NCBI GenBank assembly: GCA_902363255.1
Contig: CABIZO010000005.1
Coordinates: 62,001 to 126,000 of the forward strand
Length of the DNA: 64,000 nucleotides
Reading direction: 5' to 3'
From: Peptostreptococcaceae bacterium
GTDB lineage: Bacteria; Bacillota; Clostridia; Peptostreptococcales; Peptostreptococcaceae
Shown one piece after another: positions 1 to 7,697 of the stretch. The position numbers and the translations under genes were made by a program. Within the stretch, counting starts at the first letter, position 1; each line of letters begins with the position of its first letter. The notes beneath the pieces are model-generated. The model was not told where the DNA came from. It saw nothing but the letters and a program-made list of their open reading frames with translations, and did no database searches.

Positions 1-33
1 ACAGAAGCTTACGAAATGGGAAAAACAGTGTAA
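1..33 (+). CDS. C-terminal end of an upstream gene (partial)
   Basis: The first 33 bases read in frame 1 as the last ten codons (ending MGKTV) and a TAA stop of a gene that begins before the window. The MerR gene follows after about 20 bases, so the two may be co-transcribed. Too little is present to name the product. Confidence 0.5.
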   Translation, partial: TEAYEMGKTV

Positions 34-54
34 TAAAATGAAAGGAAGATGTTT

Positions 55-444
55 ATGACAATTACAGAAGTAAGTAGAAAATATGGTTTATCAGCAGATA
101 CACTGAGATATTATGAAAGAGTGGGATTAATACCTAAAGTAAATCGTAATAGAAGTGGGGTAAGAAATTATACTCAAGAAGATTGTAATTGGGTAGAGTT
201 TATAAAATGTATGAGGGGAGCAGGGCTTCCTATAGAAGTTTTAATAGACTACGTTGAAATGTTTCAACAAGGAGACTCTACTGTTAATGCAAGAAAAGAA
301 TTGCTTATAGATCAACGTAAAGCTTTAGCTGAAAAAATCGAAGAGATGAAGAAGACTTTAGCACGTTTAGATTATAAAATTGATCGATATGAAAAAGGTT
401 TAGTGATGAGTGAAAAAGATTTAAGAGAAAAAAAGAATAATTAA
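55..444 (+). CDS. MerR-family transcriptional regulator
   Basis: A 129-residue DNA-binding regulator. Residues 1-25 form the MerR helix-turn-helix with the family hallmark LRYYERVGLIP, and residues about 80-120 form the antiparallel coiled-coil dimer helix. There is no cysteine cluster like that of metal sensors, so it fits the redox- or aldehyde-responsive AdhR/NmlR-like branch better than a metal sensor; this is inference. An ATG at 49 directly abuts the AAAGGAAG ribosome site, so the ATG at 55 with a 6-base spacer is preferred. It lies just downstream of the partial gene at the window edge and ends in a hairpin at 454-486. Confidence 0.85.
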   Translation: MTITEVSRKYGLSADTLRYYERVGLIPKVNRNRSGVRNYTQEDCNWVEFIKCMRGAGLPIEVLIDYVEMFQQGDSTVNARKELLIDQRKALAEKIEEMKKTLARLDYKIDRYEKGLVMSEKDLREKKNN

Positions 445-453
445 TTAGATTTT

Positions 454-486
454 AAAGTGCCTACCTACTAAATAATTAGGCACTTT
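454..486 (+). terminator. Hairpin after the MerR gene
   Basis: Perfect 10-bp inverted repeat AAAGTGCCTA / TAGGCACTTT with a 13-base loop. The downstream T-tract is poor, so this is a probable but not ideal intrinsic terminator. Confidence 0.6.
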
Positions 487-621
487 ACTCATGTTTATTT
501 AAATAATATTTTTAATGTATATTTCTTTAAAAGAATAGCAATTAAGAAATAAAATAAGTGGAAAAAACATTTGAAAAATTATAAAATGACAATATAGACT
601 AACAATATTAGGGGGAAGAGA

Positions 622-1989
622 ATGAGTAATAAGTTATATTTAGAATGTTACAGTGGAATTAGTGGAGATATGACGGTAGCATCATTATTAGATTTGGGGG
701 CTAGTGAAGAAGTTTTAAATAAAGCTTTAGATAGTTTACCAGTTGATGGTTTTAAAATAGAAATAAGTAGAGTATCAAAAAATGGATTAGATGCGTGTGA
801 TTTTAACGTGATTCTAGATGAAAAGCATGAAAATCACGATCATGATATGAATTATCTTTATGGAGAAGGTGAGCATAGCCATAATCATGAAGTACATGAT
901 GAACACCATCATGGGCATCGTCATGACCATACTCACGAACATAATCATAATCATGAGCATGAGGATAATGACCATACTCACGACCACAATCATAATCACG
1001 AACATGATGACCATGACCACAATCACCATCATGAACATCGTGGATTAGCAGATGTAATTTCAATTATTGAAAAGGCTGATATTACAAATAATGCAAAGAA
1101 AATAGCCATAAATATATTTAATATATTAGGTAAAGCAGAAGCAGCAGCTCATGGAGTTAGTATAGAAGAAGTACACTTCCATGAAGTTGGAGCAGTAGAC
1201 TCCATAGTAGATATTATTGCTGTAGCAGTTTGTTTAGATAATTTACAAATAGAAGATGTAATAGTACCAGTATTATATGAAGGAAGTGGATTTATTCGTT
1301 GTCAACATGGGATGATACCAGTACCAGTACCAGCAGTTTCACATATTGTGGCAAATAATAATTTAAAACTTCACCTTACAAATACTAAGGGAGAATTGGT
1401 AACTCCTACTGGTGCAGCTATTGTGGCGGCTATAAAAACTAATGATAAACTTCCTCAAGAATTTTCTATTAAAAAAATAGGACTTGGAGCAGGGAAAAGA
1501 ACATATGAAAATCCAAGTATATTAAGAGCAATGATTATAGAAGATCAAGATGAAAATAAAGACGTTGTTGTTAAGCTGGAAAGCAATGTGGATGATTGCT
1601 CAGGAGAAGCTTTAGGATATGTGATGGATCGTTTATTAAAAGTTGGAGCCAGAGATGTTCACTATATACCAGTATTTATGAAAAAAAATCGTCCAGCATA
1701 TCAACTAAATGTTATTTGTAATGAAGAGGATGTAGCAAAATTAGAAAGTATTATATTTGAGGAAACTACGACTATTGGAATTAGAAAACAAAAAATGGAG
1801 AGAACTATTTTAAAAAGGGAAATAAAAAAAGTAGAAACGTCACTTGGAGAAGTAGTAGTAAAAGAATGTTATTTACCAAGTGGAAAAAGAGTTTATCCTG
1901 AATATGATAGTGTTATAAATATATGTAAGGAAGTAAACAAATCTTACCAAGATGTATATCAAACTATAATAAAAGAATGTGGCGAATAG
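622..1989 (+). CDS. larC: LarC, nickel-pincer nucleotide cofactor nickel insertase
   Basis: LarC inserts nickel into the pincer nucleotide cofactor used by lactate racemase and related enzymes, in a CTP-dependent reaction. The 455-residue protein begins with the family signature YLECYSGISGDM and contains HFHEVGAVDSIVDI and TPTGAA. Residues about 70-140 are an extremely His/Asp-rich insert, probably a nickel store or chelator. In Lactobacillus plantarum LarC is made as two products by ribosomal frameshifting; here the two parts are one continuous frame. It has a strong GGGGGAAG ribosome site. LarA, LarB and LarE are not in the window. The zinc-ribbon gene starts 61 bases downstream. Antisense frames over the His repeat are artefacts. 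Confidence 0.93.
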   Translation: MSNKLYLECYSGISGDMTVASLLDLGASEEVLNKALDSLPVDGFKIEISRVSKNGLDACDFNVILDEKHENHDHDMNYLYGEGEHSHNHEVHDEHHHGHRHDHTHEHNHNHEHEDNDHTHDHNHNHEHDDHDHNHHHEHRGLADVISIIEKADITNNAKKIAINIFNILGKAEAAAHGVSIEEVHFHEVGAVDSIVDIIAVAVCLDNLQIEDVIVPVLYEGSGFIRCQHGMIPVPVPAVSHIVANNNLKLHLTNTKGELVTPTGAAIVAAIKTNDKLPQEFSIKKIGLGAGKRTYENPSILRAMIIEDQDENKDVVVKLESNVDDCSGEALGYVMDRLLKVGARDVHYIPVFMKKNRPAYQLNVICNEEDVAKLESIIFEETTTIGIRKQKMERTILKREIKKVETSLGEVVVKECYLPSGKRVYPEYDSVINICKEVNKSYQDVYQTIIKECGE

Positions 1990-2050
1990 ATAAATTAAAG
2001 TTGTAAAAAATAGTATATAAAATATATCATTACAAAAAGGAGAAACATTT

Positions 2051-2206
2051 ATGGTAAAAGAATACTACTGCCCTTATTGCAAGAATAAGTTAGACGTTTT
2101 AGACGGTTGAGGAAGCATTAGCTATTATTGCCAGGAGTGCAATACGATTGTATCTAGAAGTAAAATTCTAACTGAAGAAGAAATTAATGATGAAGAAAAA
2201 AAATAA
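2051..2206 (+). CDS. Probable selenoprotein: YfgJ-like zinc ribbon with in-frame UGA (Sec20)
   Basis: An ATG at 2051 follows a strong AAAAAGGAG site and opens a 51-codon frame interrupted only by TGA at codon 20 (2108-2110), ending at TAA 2204-2206. Read through, the product has CPYC at residues 7-10, Sec at 20 in DGUGSISYYC, CQEC at 27-30 and SRSKIL at 35-40. This matches, from memory, the second zinc ribbon of E. coli YfgJ (CPDC, KACGAVDYFC, ISKKRV), where a cysteine sits at the UGA position. Coding character continues on both sides of the TGA. A SECIS-like hairpin begins 16 bases after the UGA. Without readthrough only a 19-residue peptide would form. The alternative is a recent Cys-to-stop mutation. 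The gene lies between larC and a hypothetical gene. Confidence 0.7.
2126..2144 (+). promoter_or_regulatory. Putative bacterial SECIS hairpin
   Basis: TATTGC (2126-2131) pairs perfectly with GCAATA (2139-2144) around the 7-base loop CAGGAGT. If the first loop C pairs with the last G, a U is bulged and the apical loop is AGGA. Position (16-34 bases past UGA), short upper stem and G near the start of the loop agree with known bacterial SECIS features. The hairpin is in the coding part, as bacterial SECIS elements are. Confidence 0.55.
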
Positions 2207-2246
2207 TATAATAAGTATTATATAAATAAAGGTGTTCATAAGAATT

Positions 2247-2280
2247 TATAGAATAATATGTCTAAAGAACTTATTCTATA
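2247..2280 (+). repeat. 10-bp inverted repeat before a hypothetical gene
   Basis: TATAGAATAA and TTATTCTATA are perfect inverted arms with a 14-base spacer. They sit just before the GGAGG ribosome site of the gene at 2298. They could form an mRNA hairpin that tunes translation; no T-tract follows, so it is not a terminator. Confidence 0.5.
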
Positions 2281-2297
2281 GATGGAGGAAAAGAATA

Positions 2298-2819
2298 GTG
2301 GATATTAAAGTACAATATACAAATGAAGAACTGGATTTTACTTCAAAAAAAGAATATATAAAAGAAAATATATTATTGAAATATGGAGAAGAAGCAGAGA
2401 ATAAGGCTGCAACACCGATATCTATATCAGACTCATCAATTCTTATGGATTTGGAAAGAAAAATGTGTTTAGAAATCTTCAATACTTGGGAAGCAAATAA
2501 ATACAATTTGGATGCTAATAACATATTAAATGAAAATATATTTGTTAATGAGGAAAAATTTATTTATAAAACTCTCCTTGGAAAAATATTAAGATTAATA
2601 CCAGGAGGGGTAACTATTTTATCAATAGGTATAAATGCTTCTCTTGCTAAAAGATTTACTCAGGCATTAGGTTACGCCATGTCAGAACTATGTTCATCAT
2701 TTATTGAATCAGTAATAAATAAAGAAAATGTTGATCTAATAGAAATTTTTACAAAAGAAAATTTAGAAAATGCCATGGAAAGTTATTTAATAGAATATAA
2801 TAAAACAGTATTAAATTAA
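2298..2819 (+). CDS. Hypothetical protein with hydrophobic glycine-rich segment
   Basis: A 173-residue protein that I do not recognise firmly. GTG at 2298 is chosen because GGAGG lies 10 bases upstream; an earlier GTG at 2232 has no ribosome site and would add residues encoded by the hairpin region. The N-terminal two thirds are charged and helical. Residues about 95-130 contain RLIPGGVTILSIGINASLA, reminiscent of the DUF697/YcjF membrane-associated family, but the match is weak. No signal peptide is visible. It is followed by a good terminator and probably forms a unit with the zinc-ribbon gene. Confidence 0.6.
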   Translation: MDIKVQYTNEELDFTSKKEYIKENILLKYGEEAENKAATPISISDSSILMDLERKMCLEIFNTWEANKYNLDANNILNENIFVNEEKFIYKTLLGKILRLIPGGVTILSIGINASLAKRFTQALGYAMSELCSSFIESVINKENVDLIEIFTKENLENAMESYLIEYNKTVLN

Positions 2820-2829
2820 AAATACTTTA

Positions 2830-2867
2830 ATTAGGAGATTATATAATATAGTCTCCTAATTTTTTTA
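2830..2867 (+). terminator. Intrinsic terminator
   Basis: Stem ATTAGGAGA / TCTCCTAAT followed by a run of seven T. Confidence 0.85.
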
Positions 2868-2888
2868 CAATAAAATTTAATGACTAGA

Positions 2889-2968
2889 TTGCAAAACAAG
2901 GTAGCTTGGAGTATATTATAAGTAGAGTAGGTTGTAATGCAAGTTACTCATCTATCTTGTATTACAAC
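2889..2968 (+). promoter_or_regulatory. padR promoter and operator-like inverted repeat
   Basis: A -35 box TTGCAA (2889-2894) and -10 box TATATT (2912-2917) are 17 bases apart. Just downstream are arms GTTGTAATGCAAG (2931-2943) and CTTGTATTACAAC (2956-2968), matching at 12 of 13 positions with a 12-base spacer. Its place between start site and gene suits autorepression by the PadR protein, which is inference. Confidence 0.6.
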
Positions 2969-2982
2969 ATAGGAGGTATAAA

Positions 2983-3303
2983 ATGAATTCAACGCAAATG
3001 TTAAAAGGCATTTTAGAAGGGTGTTTATTAGCTGTTATATCAGAAGAAGAAGTGTATGGATATGAAATGACTAAAAAATTAGAATTATACGGATTTAATA
3101 TGGTTAGCGAAGGAAGCATATATCCTTTATTAATAAGAATGAAAAAGGATGGTTTAGTTACTACAACAACAAAAGCATCAGAAAGCGGACCAAAGAGGAA
3201 ATATTATTCTTTAACAGACAAGGGGCAGGAGCAACTAGCTGACTTTATGAAAATATGGAAAAACATATCCATGAGTGTAAATAAATTATTAGAAGGAAGG
3301 TAA
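2983..3303 (+). CDS. PadR-family transcriptional regulator
   Basis: A 106-residue protein covering the whole PadR winged-helix domain: LAVISEEEVYGYEMTKKLE (residues 16-34), SEGSIYPLLIRMKKDGLV (wing and recognition helix) and SGPKRKYYSLTDKG. It lacks the long C-terminal dimer helix of larger PadR proteins (PadR-s2 type). It is followed after 13 bases by a membrane protein with a HAAS/DUF1700-like N-terminus. The PadR-HAAS pair is a common two-gene unit in Firmicutes, where the regulator controls the membrane partner. It has an AGGAGG ribosome site. Confidence 0.9.
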   Translation: MNSTQMLKGILEGCLLAVISEEEVYGYEMTKKLELYGFNMVSEGSIYPLLIRMKKDGLVTTTTKASESGPKRKYYSLTDKGQEQLADFMKIWKNISMSVNKLLEGR

Positions 3304-3316
3304 GGAGGAGAAGATT

Positions 3317-4069
3317 ATGAGTAAAAATTACAATAATACAATATCTAAAGAAGGGGAAAAATTTATTTTAAATCTTAATATGTATTTAGTAAGTACAGGA
3401 AAAAGTGAAGATGAGATAAAAGAATTTATAGAAGAAGCTGAGCAACATTTGATACTTGGAGAACGAGAAGGAAAGAGCGTAAAAGATATTTTTGGAAACT
3501 CTCCTGAAGAATATGCAAAATCTGTGGCAGATGAATTATTATTTAACAAAAAGGATCTAATTGAAACAATTTTTATATTTATTATAGGATTTGGAACATG
3601 GATATTTTTAAGTAAAATAAAAAATGGAATAGTTGCCATGTCTGCTATGGAAGCCATATTAGTACCCTTAATTTATTTAATTACTGTGATTATGTTAGTT
3701 GTTTTAGCTAGAAAGTTTGCATTTAAAGATAAAAAGTTTTCTATAGGAATATTTGTATTATTTTTATTGAATATATGCGCTTTAGTTATTATAGGTTTAA
3801 TAGGAAGTGATATGGAACAATCAATAGTTATTAATAAATCAATAGTAAGTATAATAGTTGTAGCATTACTTTTAATATCTCTAGTAGTATCTAAAAAGAT
3901 AGGTGCATGGTTTTTAATGTTACCTTTTGTATTTTATATTCCTTCTATAATAGAGAGCTTTACAGATATTAATTTTGGGGAAAATATTTTAGTACAAATT
4001 ATACCTTTGATATTATGTGTAATTTTAGGTGTAGTTGAATCTAAACGAATTATAAAATCAAATAATTAA
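3317..4069 (+). CDS. HAAS/DUF1700-like multi-pass membrane protein
   Basis: A 250-residue protein. Residues about 10-75 are a soluble helical domain with KEFIEEAEQHLILGEREGKSVKDIFGNSPEEYAKS, which resembles the HAAS domain (helices before the signature Gly-x-Pro/Ser-Pro-xx-hydroxy/aromatic stretch) seen in DUF1700 proteins next to PadR regulators. It is followed by about six hydrophobic segments (residues 80-245). It is co-transcribed with the PadR gene and has an AAGGAGGAG ribosome site. The function is not known; it is probably an envelope protein whose level PadR controls. Confidence 0.75.
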   Translation: MSKNYNNTISKEGEKFILNLNMYLVSTGKSEDEIKEFIEEAEQHLILGEREGKSVKDIFGNSPEEYAKSVADELLFNKKDLIETIFIFIIGFGTWIFLSKIKNGIVAMSAMEAILVPLIYLITVIMLVVLARKFAFKDKKFSIGIFVLFLLNICALVIIGLIGSDMEQSIVINKSIVSIIVVALLLISLVVSKKIGAWFLMLPFVFYIPSIIESFTDINFGENILVQIIPLILCVILGVVESKRIIKSNN

Positions 4070-4078
4070 TAAATAAAA

Positions 4079-4110
4079 AATCTTAAGCTATTTTTAGCTT
4101 AAGATTTTTG
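4079..4110. terminator. Bidirectional terminator between convergent genes
   Basis: Stem TCTTAAGCTA / TAGCTTAAGA flanked by A-tract and T-tract, serving the membrane protein on the plus strand and the FUSC gene on the minus strand. Confidence 0.9.
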
Positions 4111-6030
4111 TTATATGGATTTATTTAATTCACTTAAATAGCATAATTCTTTTAGTATAACTATAATGCTACTTAATATTATTTTTGTATTAATATCTTT
4201 TGCAATACTTATTCCATGTTCCATTTGTGCAACTTTTGAACTAATGTCTTCATCAGAGTATTCAATCAAATCTTTTAAATCCTTTAGAATTTCTTTTTGA
4301 TTATTACATTTTATTTCGCCTCTTAATATCCAAATATAAAGTTCATAAATATTTGTAGCTAAGGATCTTCGTTCTCCTAGTAATTTGTTATAGGAGGGTG
4401 AATCTGTTATATCTTTGTTGGTTCTAGCTTTAGCATCAATTAAAGAAATTAAAACGATTAAATTTTTCATAGTAGTTGGATGTTTTTTTCCTTCTATTAA
4501 ATTACTTACTTCTTTAATCATATTTATAATAGTGCTATGATACATATTTTTTAGTTGTATCATGGAATCTTTTAACCTATAAGGAAATATAAATCTGTTA
4601 GCCAATAAGGCTATGATTACACCAACACATACAAAGAATAATCTATTTATTGTAAGTATTTGAATATTACCAACCAAAGCGGCTGAACCTATAGCAGATA
4701 TTGTGACAAATATAGTAGTATATTTATATTGTTTAAAATATCCATTTAGATAACCAGCACCAATCACTATTAACATTCGTGTTGTTGTATCTTTAAATAT
4801 ACTAAATAATATAAATACAACAAATGAACCTATTATTGTGGCAAATGCTCTATCTTTAGTTTTAGTTTTTGACACCTCATACAAAGGCGTTATTAAAGAA
4901 AGTAGTGTGAATAAAAACCATCGTCCTTCTGGTAAGTCGAAGTATTGCACAATGAAGCATCCTATAGTTATACTTATGGCAACTCTCATTGCATAACAAA
5001 ATCTTAATGATTTTCTTCCAGTTAAAAATGATTTAGTACTACTATCTGCTAAAAATTCAGATATTTCATGGGATTTATTAACAATATTATAATGATTTTC
5101 GTCTAATTCTCTTAAACATATTGTAGTATCTGATAATAAAAGCATACTATCTAACAATTGAAGATTTAACAAGTCATTAATATTATTTTCTTCACAGATT
5201 TTAAATAGTTGTTCCATATAAAGAGAAATATCATGTTCTTTTGTATTATCTGCAAAATTATTAAGAAGGATTTTTACTTCCATAACTAAATGTTCTAATG
5301 TTTTAAGTATATCTTTGTCAACCATATTTAAATCAGTATCGTGAATTATGGAATGTATATTTTCCAAAGCTACTGATAAATTTAATTTTAGGCGTCCTTC
5401 TTCTGTTAAGTAATAATTATATTCTCTTTTGTCGTAAACCATAGATCTAAATGCATCTATAGAATGATTAACTTTTTCTATGCCATCATCAACTAAATCA
5501 TATTGTTCTTTATATTCGATTTTATTTATTATAGAATCACATACACTTTCTAATAATTTATTTCCTGACTTAGCTAATTTATCTTTATTGACTAAAATTT
5601 GAGCAAGCATAATTATTATAGCACCACAAACTAAAGCAACAAGTCTAGTGGGAAATTCTTGGAGGCTTACGGGAGTTGCCAATAAAAATAAATATTGTAA
5701 TGAAAATGGCACATATAGTGGATTTCTTAAATTGTAGCAAAAATTATAGCTGATTATAAATAAGGTAAAAAAATTAACTATAATTCCTAAATACATATTT
5801 GAAATTACTAAATAAGAGCTAATTCCAATTAATAAATTTATCCCTATGAGCTTAAATGTGTTTCTTAGAGGAGATAAAGTAAAATCTCTTTCTAAAAACA
5901 TTAGTGTGGCTGTTATTGTAGTAACACCAATTAAAGTATTTTTTTCTCCAAAAATTGTTTTAAAAGTAACGACAAAGGCTATTATTGCGATGAAGGTAAT
6001 TGTTTTAGATATTATTAATTTTGTGTTCAT
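4111..6030 (-). CDS. FUSC-family membrane protein (aromatic-acid-exporter type)
   Basis: A 639-residue membrane protein of the FUSC / aromatic acid exporter superfamily. Architecture: a first block of short hydrophobic segments (residues about 8-150), a long soluble helical domain (about 155-340), a second block of TM helices (about 345-470, including LRFCYAMRVAISITIGCFI) and a C-terminal helical domain. This duplicated layout is typical of the YccS/AaeB-like group. Substrates of Gram-positive members are not established. Its start has a TAGGAGGG site 9 bases upstream. It is transcribed alone, convergent with the PadR unit. Confidence 0.8.
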   Translation of the reverse strand: MNTKLIISKTITFIAIIAFVVTFKTIFGEKNTLIGVTTITATLMFLERDFTLSPLRNTFKLIGINLLIGISSYLVISNMYLGIIVNFFTLFIISYNFCYNLRNPLYVPFSLQYLFLLATPVSLQEFPTRLVALVCGAIIIMLAQILVNKDKLAKSGNKLLESVCDSIINKIEYKEQYDLVDDGIEKVNHSIDAFRSMVYDKREYNYYLTEEGRLKLNLSVALENIHSIIHDTDLNMVDKDILKTLEHLVMEVKILLNNFADNTKEHDISLYMEQLFKICEENNINDLLNLQLLDSMLLLSDTTICLRELDENHYNIVNKSHEISEFLADSSTKSFLTGRKSLRFCYAMRVAISITIGCFIVQYFDLPEGRWFLFTLLSLITPLYEVSKTKTKDRAFATIIGSFVVFILFSIFKDTTTRMLIVIGAGYLNGYFKQYKYTTIFVTISAIGSAALVGNIQILTINRLFFVCVGVIIALLANRFIFPYRLKDSMIQLKNMYHSTIINMIKEVSNLIEGKKHPTTMKNLIVLISLIDAKARTNKDITDSPSYNKLLGERRSLATNIYELYIWILRGEIKCNNQKEILKDLKDLIEYSDEDISSKVAQMEHGISIAKDINTKIILSSIIVILKELCYLSELNKSI

Positions 6031-6170
6031 TAATTTGCCCTCCTAGTAATATTTTTCATGTTTTTCGCCTTATTATACTTTTAAATAATTATATTTTTAA
6101 ATATTAATGAATATAAAGTAAATAATAAGCATAAGATGGGAAACATAACATAAAAAGATTTTAATCAACA

Positions 6171-6260
6171 AAATTACCTGAAGTGATATCAAAGGTATAT
6201 TGTTGACGATATGAAGTGTTTTGCCGACACGTCGCTCAAGTGAAACGAGTTTTTTATTTT
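6171..6260 (+). repeat. Intergenic repeat element, copy 1
   Basis: The segment CCTGAAGTG..TATTGTTGACGATATGAAGTG and the final CGAGTTTTTTAT are similar to 39314-39373. A stem TACCT (6175-6179) / AGGTA (6193-6197) encloses 13 bases; in the other copy the stem is TGCCT / AGGCA with the same loop length. Copy 1 has about 25 extra bases in its 3' part. It lies in the 337-base gap before ccpA, which otherwise holds only the ccpA leader. Confidence 0.5.
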
Positions 6261-6329
6261 AGTAAGAAATAAATTATATTATGTATTTATAAATAGTGGA
6301 AGTTGTGATAAAATGAAGAGATTAGAGAA

Positions 6330-6343
6330 AGAAAGCGTACACA
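6330..6343 (+). promoter_or_regulatory. cre-like site upstream of ccpA
   Basis: AGAAAGCGTACACA matches the catabolite-responsive consensus TGWNANCGNTNWCA at all but two fixed positions. It lies 25 bases before the ccpA start, where it could allow autoregulation. Confidence 0.35.
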
Positions 6344-6367
6344 GATAGTAACAATAGGAGGCACGAA

Positions 6368-7378
6368 ATGAAAAATAATGTAACGATAAAAGATGTTGCA
6401 AAACTGGCTGGTGTTTCTATATCAACAGTTTCAAGAGTTATAAATGATTCAAAACCAGTAACTGATGAAGTTAAGCAAAGAGTTTTAGACGTAATCAAAG
6501 AAACAGGTTATGTACCAAATCCTCTTGCTAGAAGCTTAGTTACTAAAAAAAGTAACTTAATAGGAGTTATAGTTCCAGAAGTATCGGATTCATTTGTAAA
6601 CGAAATATTGAACGGAATAGAAGCTGTGGCTAAGATGTATGACTACGATATACTTTTAGTTAATACTTATTCAGATAAGCAACAAGAATTAGACAGCATA
6701 AGACTGCTTAAAACTAAGCAAGTTGAAGGTATAGTTATGGTCTCTTGGATACTAGATGAAGATCATGTAAACTTTATGAAAGAAAGTCGTATTCCTGCTG
6801 TGTACATAAGTAAAACAGCAAGAAATTACGATATATACAGTGTAAGTACAAGTAACGAAAATGCTACTTACGACATGACAAAATACCTAATAGAAAACAA
6901 CCACAAAGATATAGCTTTAATCATGACTAGTAAAGAAGACACTATACTAGAAATGGAAAGAAGAAGAGGTTACGAAGCGGCTCTAAAAGATAACAATATA
7001 TCAGTAAGAAATGAGTTAATTAAATATGGAAATACTGATTATGAAGGCGGATATAATTCTATGAAAGAGCTTATAGACCAAAACATAATACCATCGGCTG
7101 TATTCGTAACAGGAGATGAGGCTGCTGTTGGAGCAATAAATGCAATATTTGACTCAGGCTACAATGTTCCGGAAGATATATCTGTAGCAGGATTTAACGA
7201 TACAAAACTTGCAAAAATATACAGACCTAAATTAACAACGGTTTTCCAACCATTATTCGATATGGGAGCAGTTTCAATAAGAGCTTTAATTAAAATAATA
7301 AACGGTGAAACTGTAGAAGAAAAGAAAATAGAACTTCCATATCAAATTATGGAAAGAGAATCTGTTACAAAAAAATAA
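6368..7378 (+). CDS. ccpA: LacI-family regulator, probable catabolite control protein A
   Basis: A 336-residue LacI/GalR regulator. Residues 1-50 are the DNA-binding head (VTIKDVAKLAGVSISTVSRV, then the hinge helix NPLARSLVTKKS). Residues 60-330 are the periplasmic-binding-protein-like core with FVTGDEAAVGA and the DTKLAKIYRPKLTTVFQP segment common in CcpA. Length and N-terminus fit clostridial CcpA, the global carbon regulator that works with HPr-Ser-P. A local sugar-operon repressor is less likely because no sugar genes adjoin it. It has an AGGAGGCACGAA ribosome site and is monocistronic, with a terminator after the gene. Confidence 0.8.
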   Translation: MKNNVTIKDVAKLAGVSISTVSRVINDSKPVTDEVKQRVLDVIKETGYVPNPLARSLVTKKSNLIGVIVPEVSDSFVNEILNGIEAVAKMYDYDILLVNTYSDKQQELDSIRLLKTKQVEGIVMVSWILDEDHVNFMKESRIPAVYISKTARNYDIYSVSTSNENATYDMTKYLIENNHKDIALIMTSKEDTILEMERRRGYEAALKDNNISVRNELIKYGNTDYEGGYNSMKELIDQNIIPSAVFVTGDEAAVGAINAIFDSGYNVPEDISVAGFNDTKLAKIYRPKLTTVFQPLFDMGAVSIRALIKIINGETVEEKKIELPYQIMERESVTKK

Positions 7379-7389
7379 TAAATGAACTT

Positions 7390-7424
7390 AAAGGGAGTAT
7401 CTTTTTGATACCCCCTCTTTTTAT
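7390..7424 (+). terminator. Terminator after ccpA
   Basis: Stem AAGGGaGTATC / GATACcCCCT followed by CTTTTTATTT. The remaining sequence to 7697 holds only the next promoter. Confidence 0.8.
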
Positions 7425-7566
7425 TTATAAAGAGTAAAAACAGCTATAAAATTTAAATATAAAAGGTGATTATCTTGTAGTATTAAATCTAAAGATTACT
7501 AGAATTAATTACATATTTAATATAGGAAAATTTTATAAATACGGTATTTATATAGAAAAAATTAAT

Positions 7567-7595
7567 TTGACTTATTAAAATGATAATGTTATGAT
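7567..7595 (+). promoter_or_regulatory. Sigma-A promoter of the PHP-ABC importer operon
   Basis: TTGACT (7567-7572), a 17-base spacer and TATGAT (7590-7595). A loose GATAAT/ATTATG repeat overlaps the -10 box and could be a metal-regulator site, but the match to a Fur box is too poor to claim. Confidence 0.7.
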
Positions 7596-7697
7596 TATGA
7601 TGAAAAATATAATAATTTGTTAAAATGAACGTAATAGTATTTAAATTATTATATATTTAATTAAGTAAGCAATAGTAAAATGGGGGGCAAAATTTAA

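Noticed and set aside
803..1063. Several overlapping frames on both strands over the larC His-rich region, rich in His/Asp/Tyr or Met/Ile
   Set aside because: They are readings of the CAT/CAC/GAT/GAC repeat in other frames; larC is continuous here.
2108..2110. TGA as a simple stop ending a 19-residue peptide
   Set aside because: Frame, motifs and stop position continue sensibly past it and a hairpin follows; still kept as the main alternative to Sec.
7581..7602. Fur box over the -10 region of the PHP-ABC operon
   Set aside because: Only the first hexamer GATAAT fits well; about half of the 19 positions match, which is not beyond chance in AT-rich DNA.
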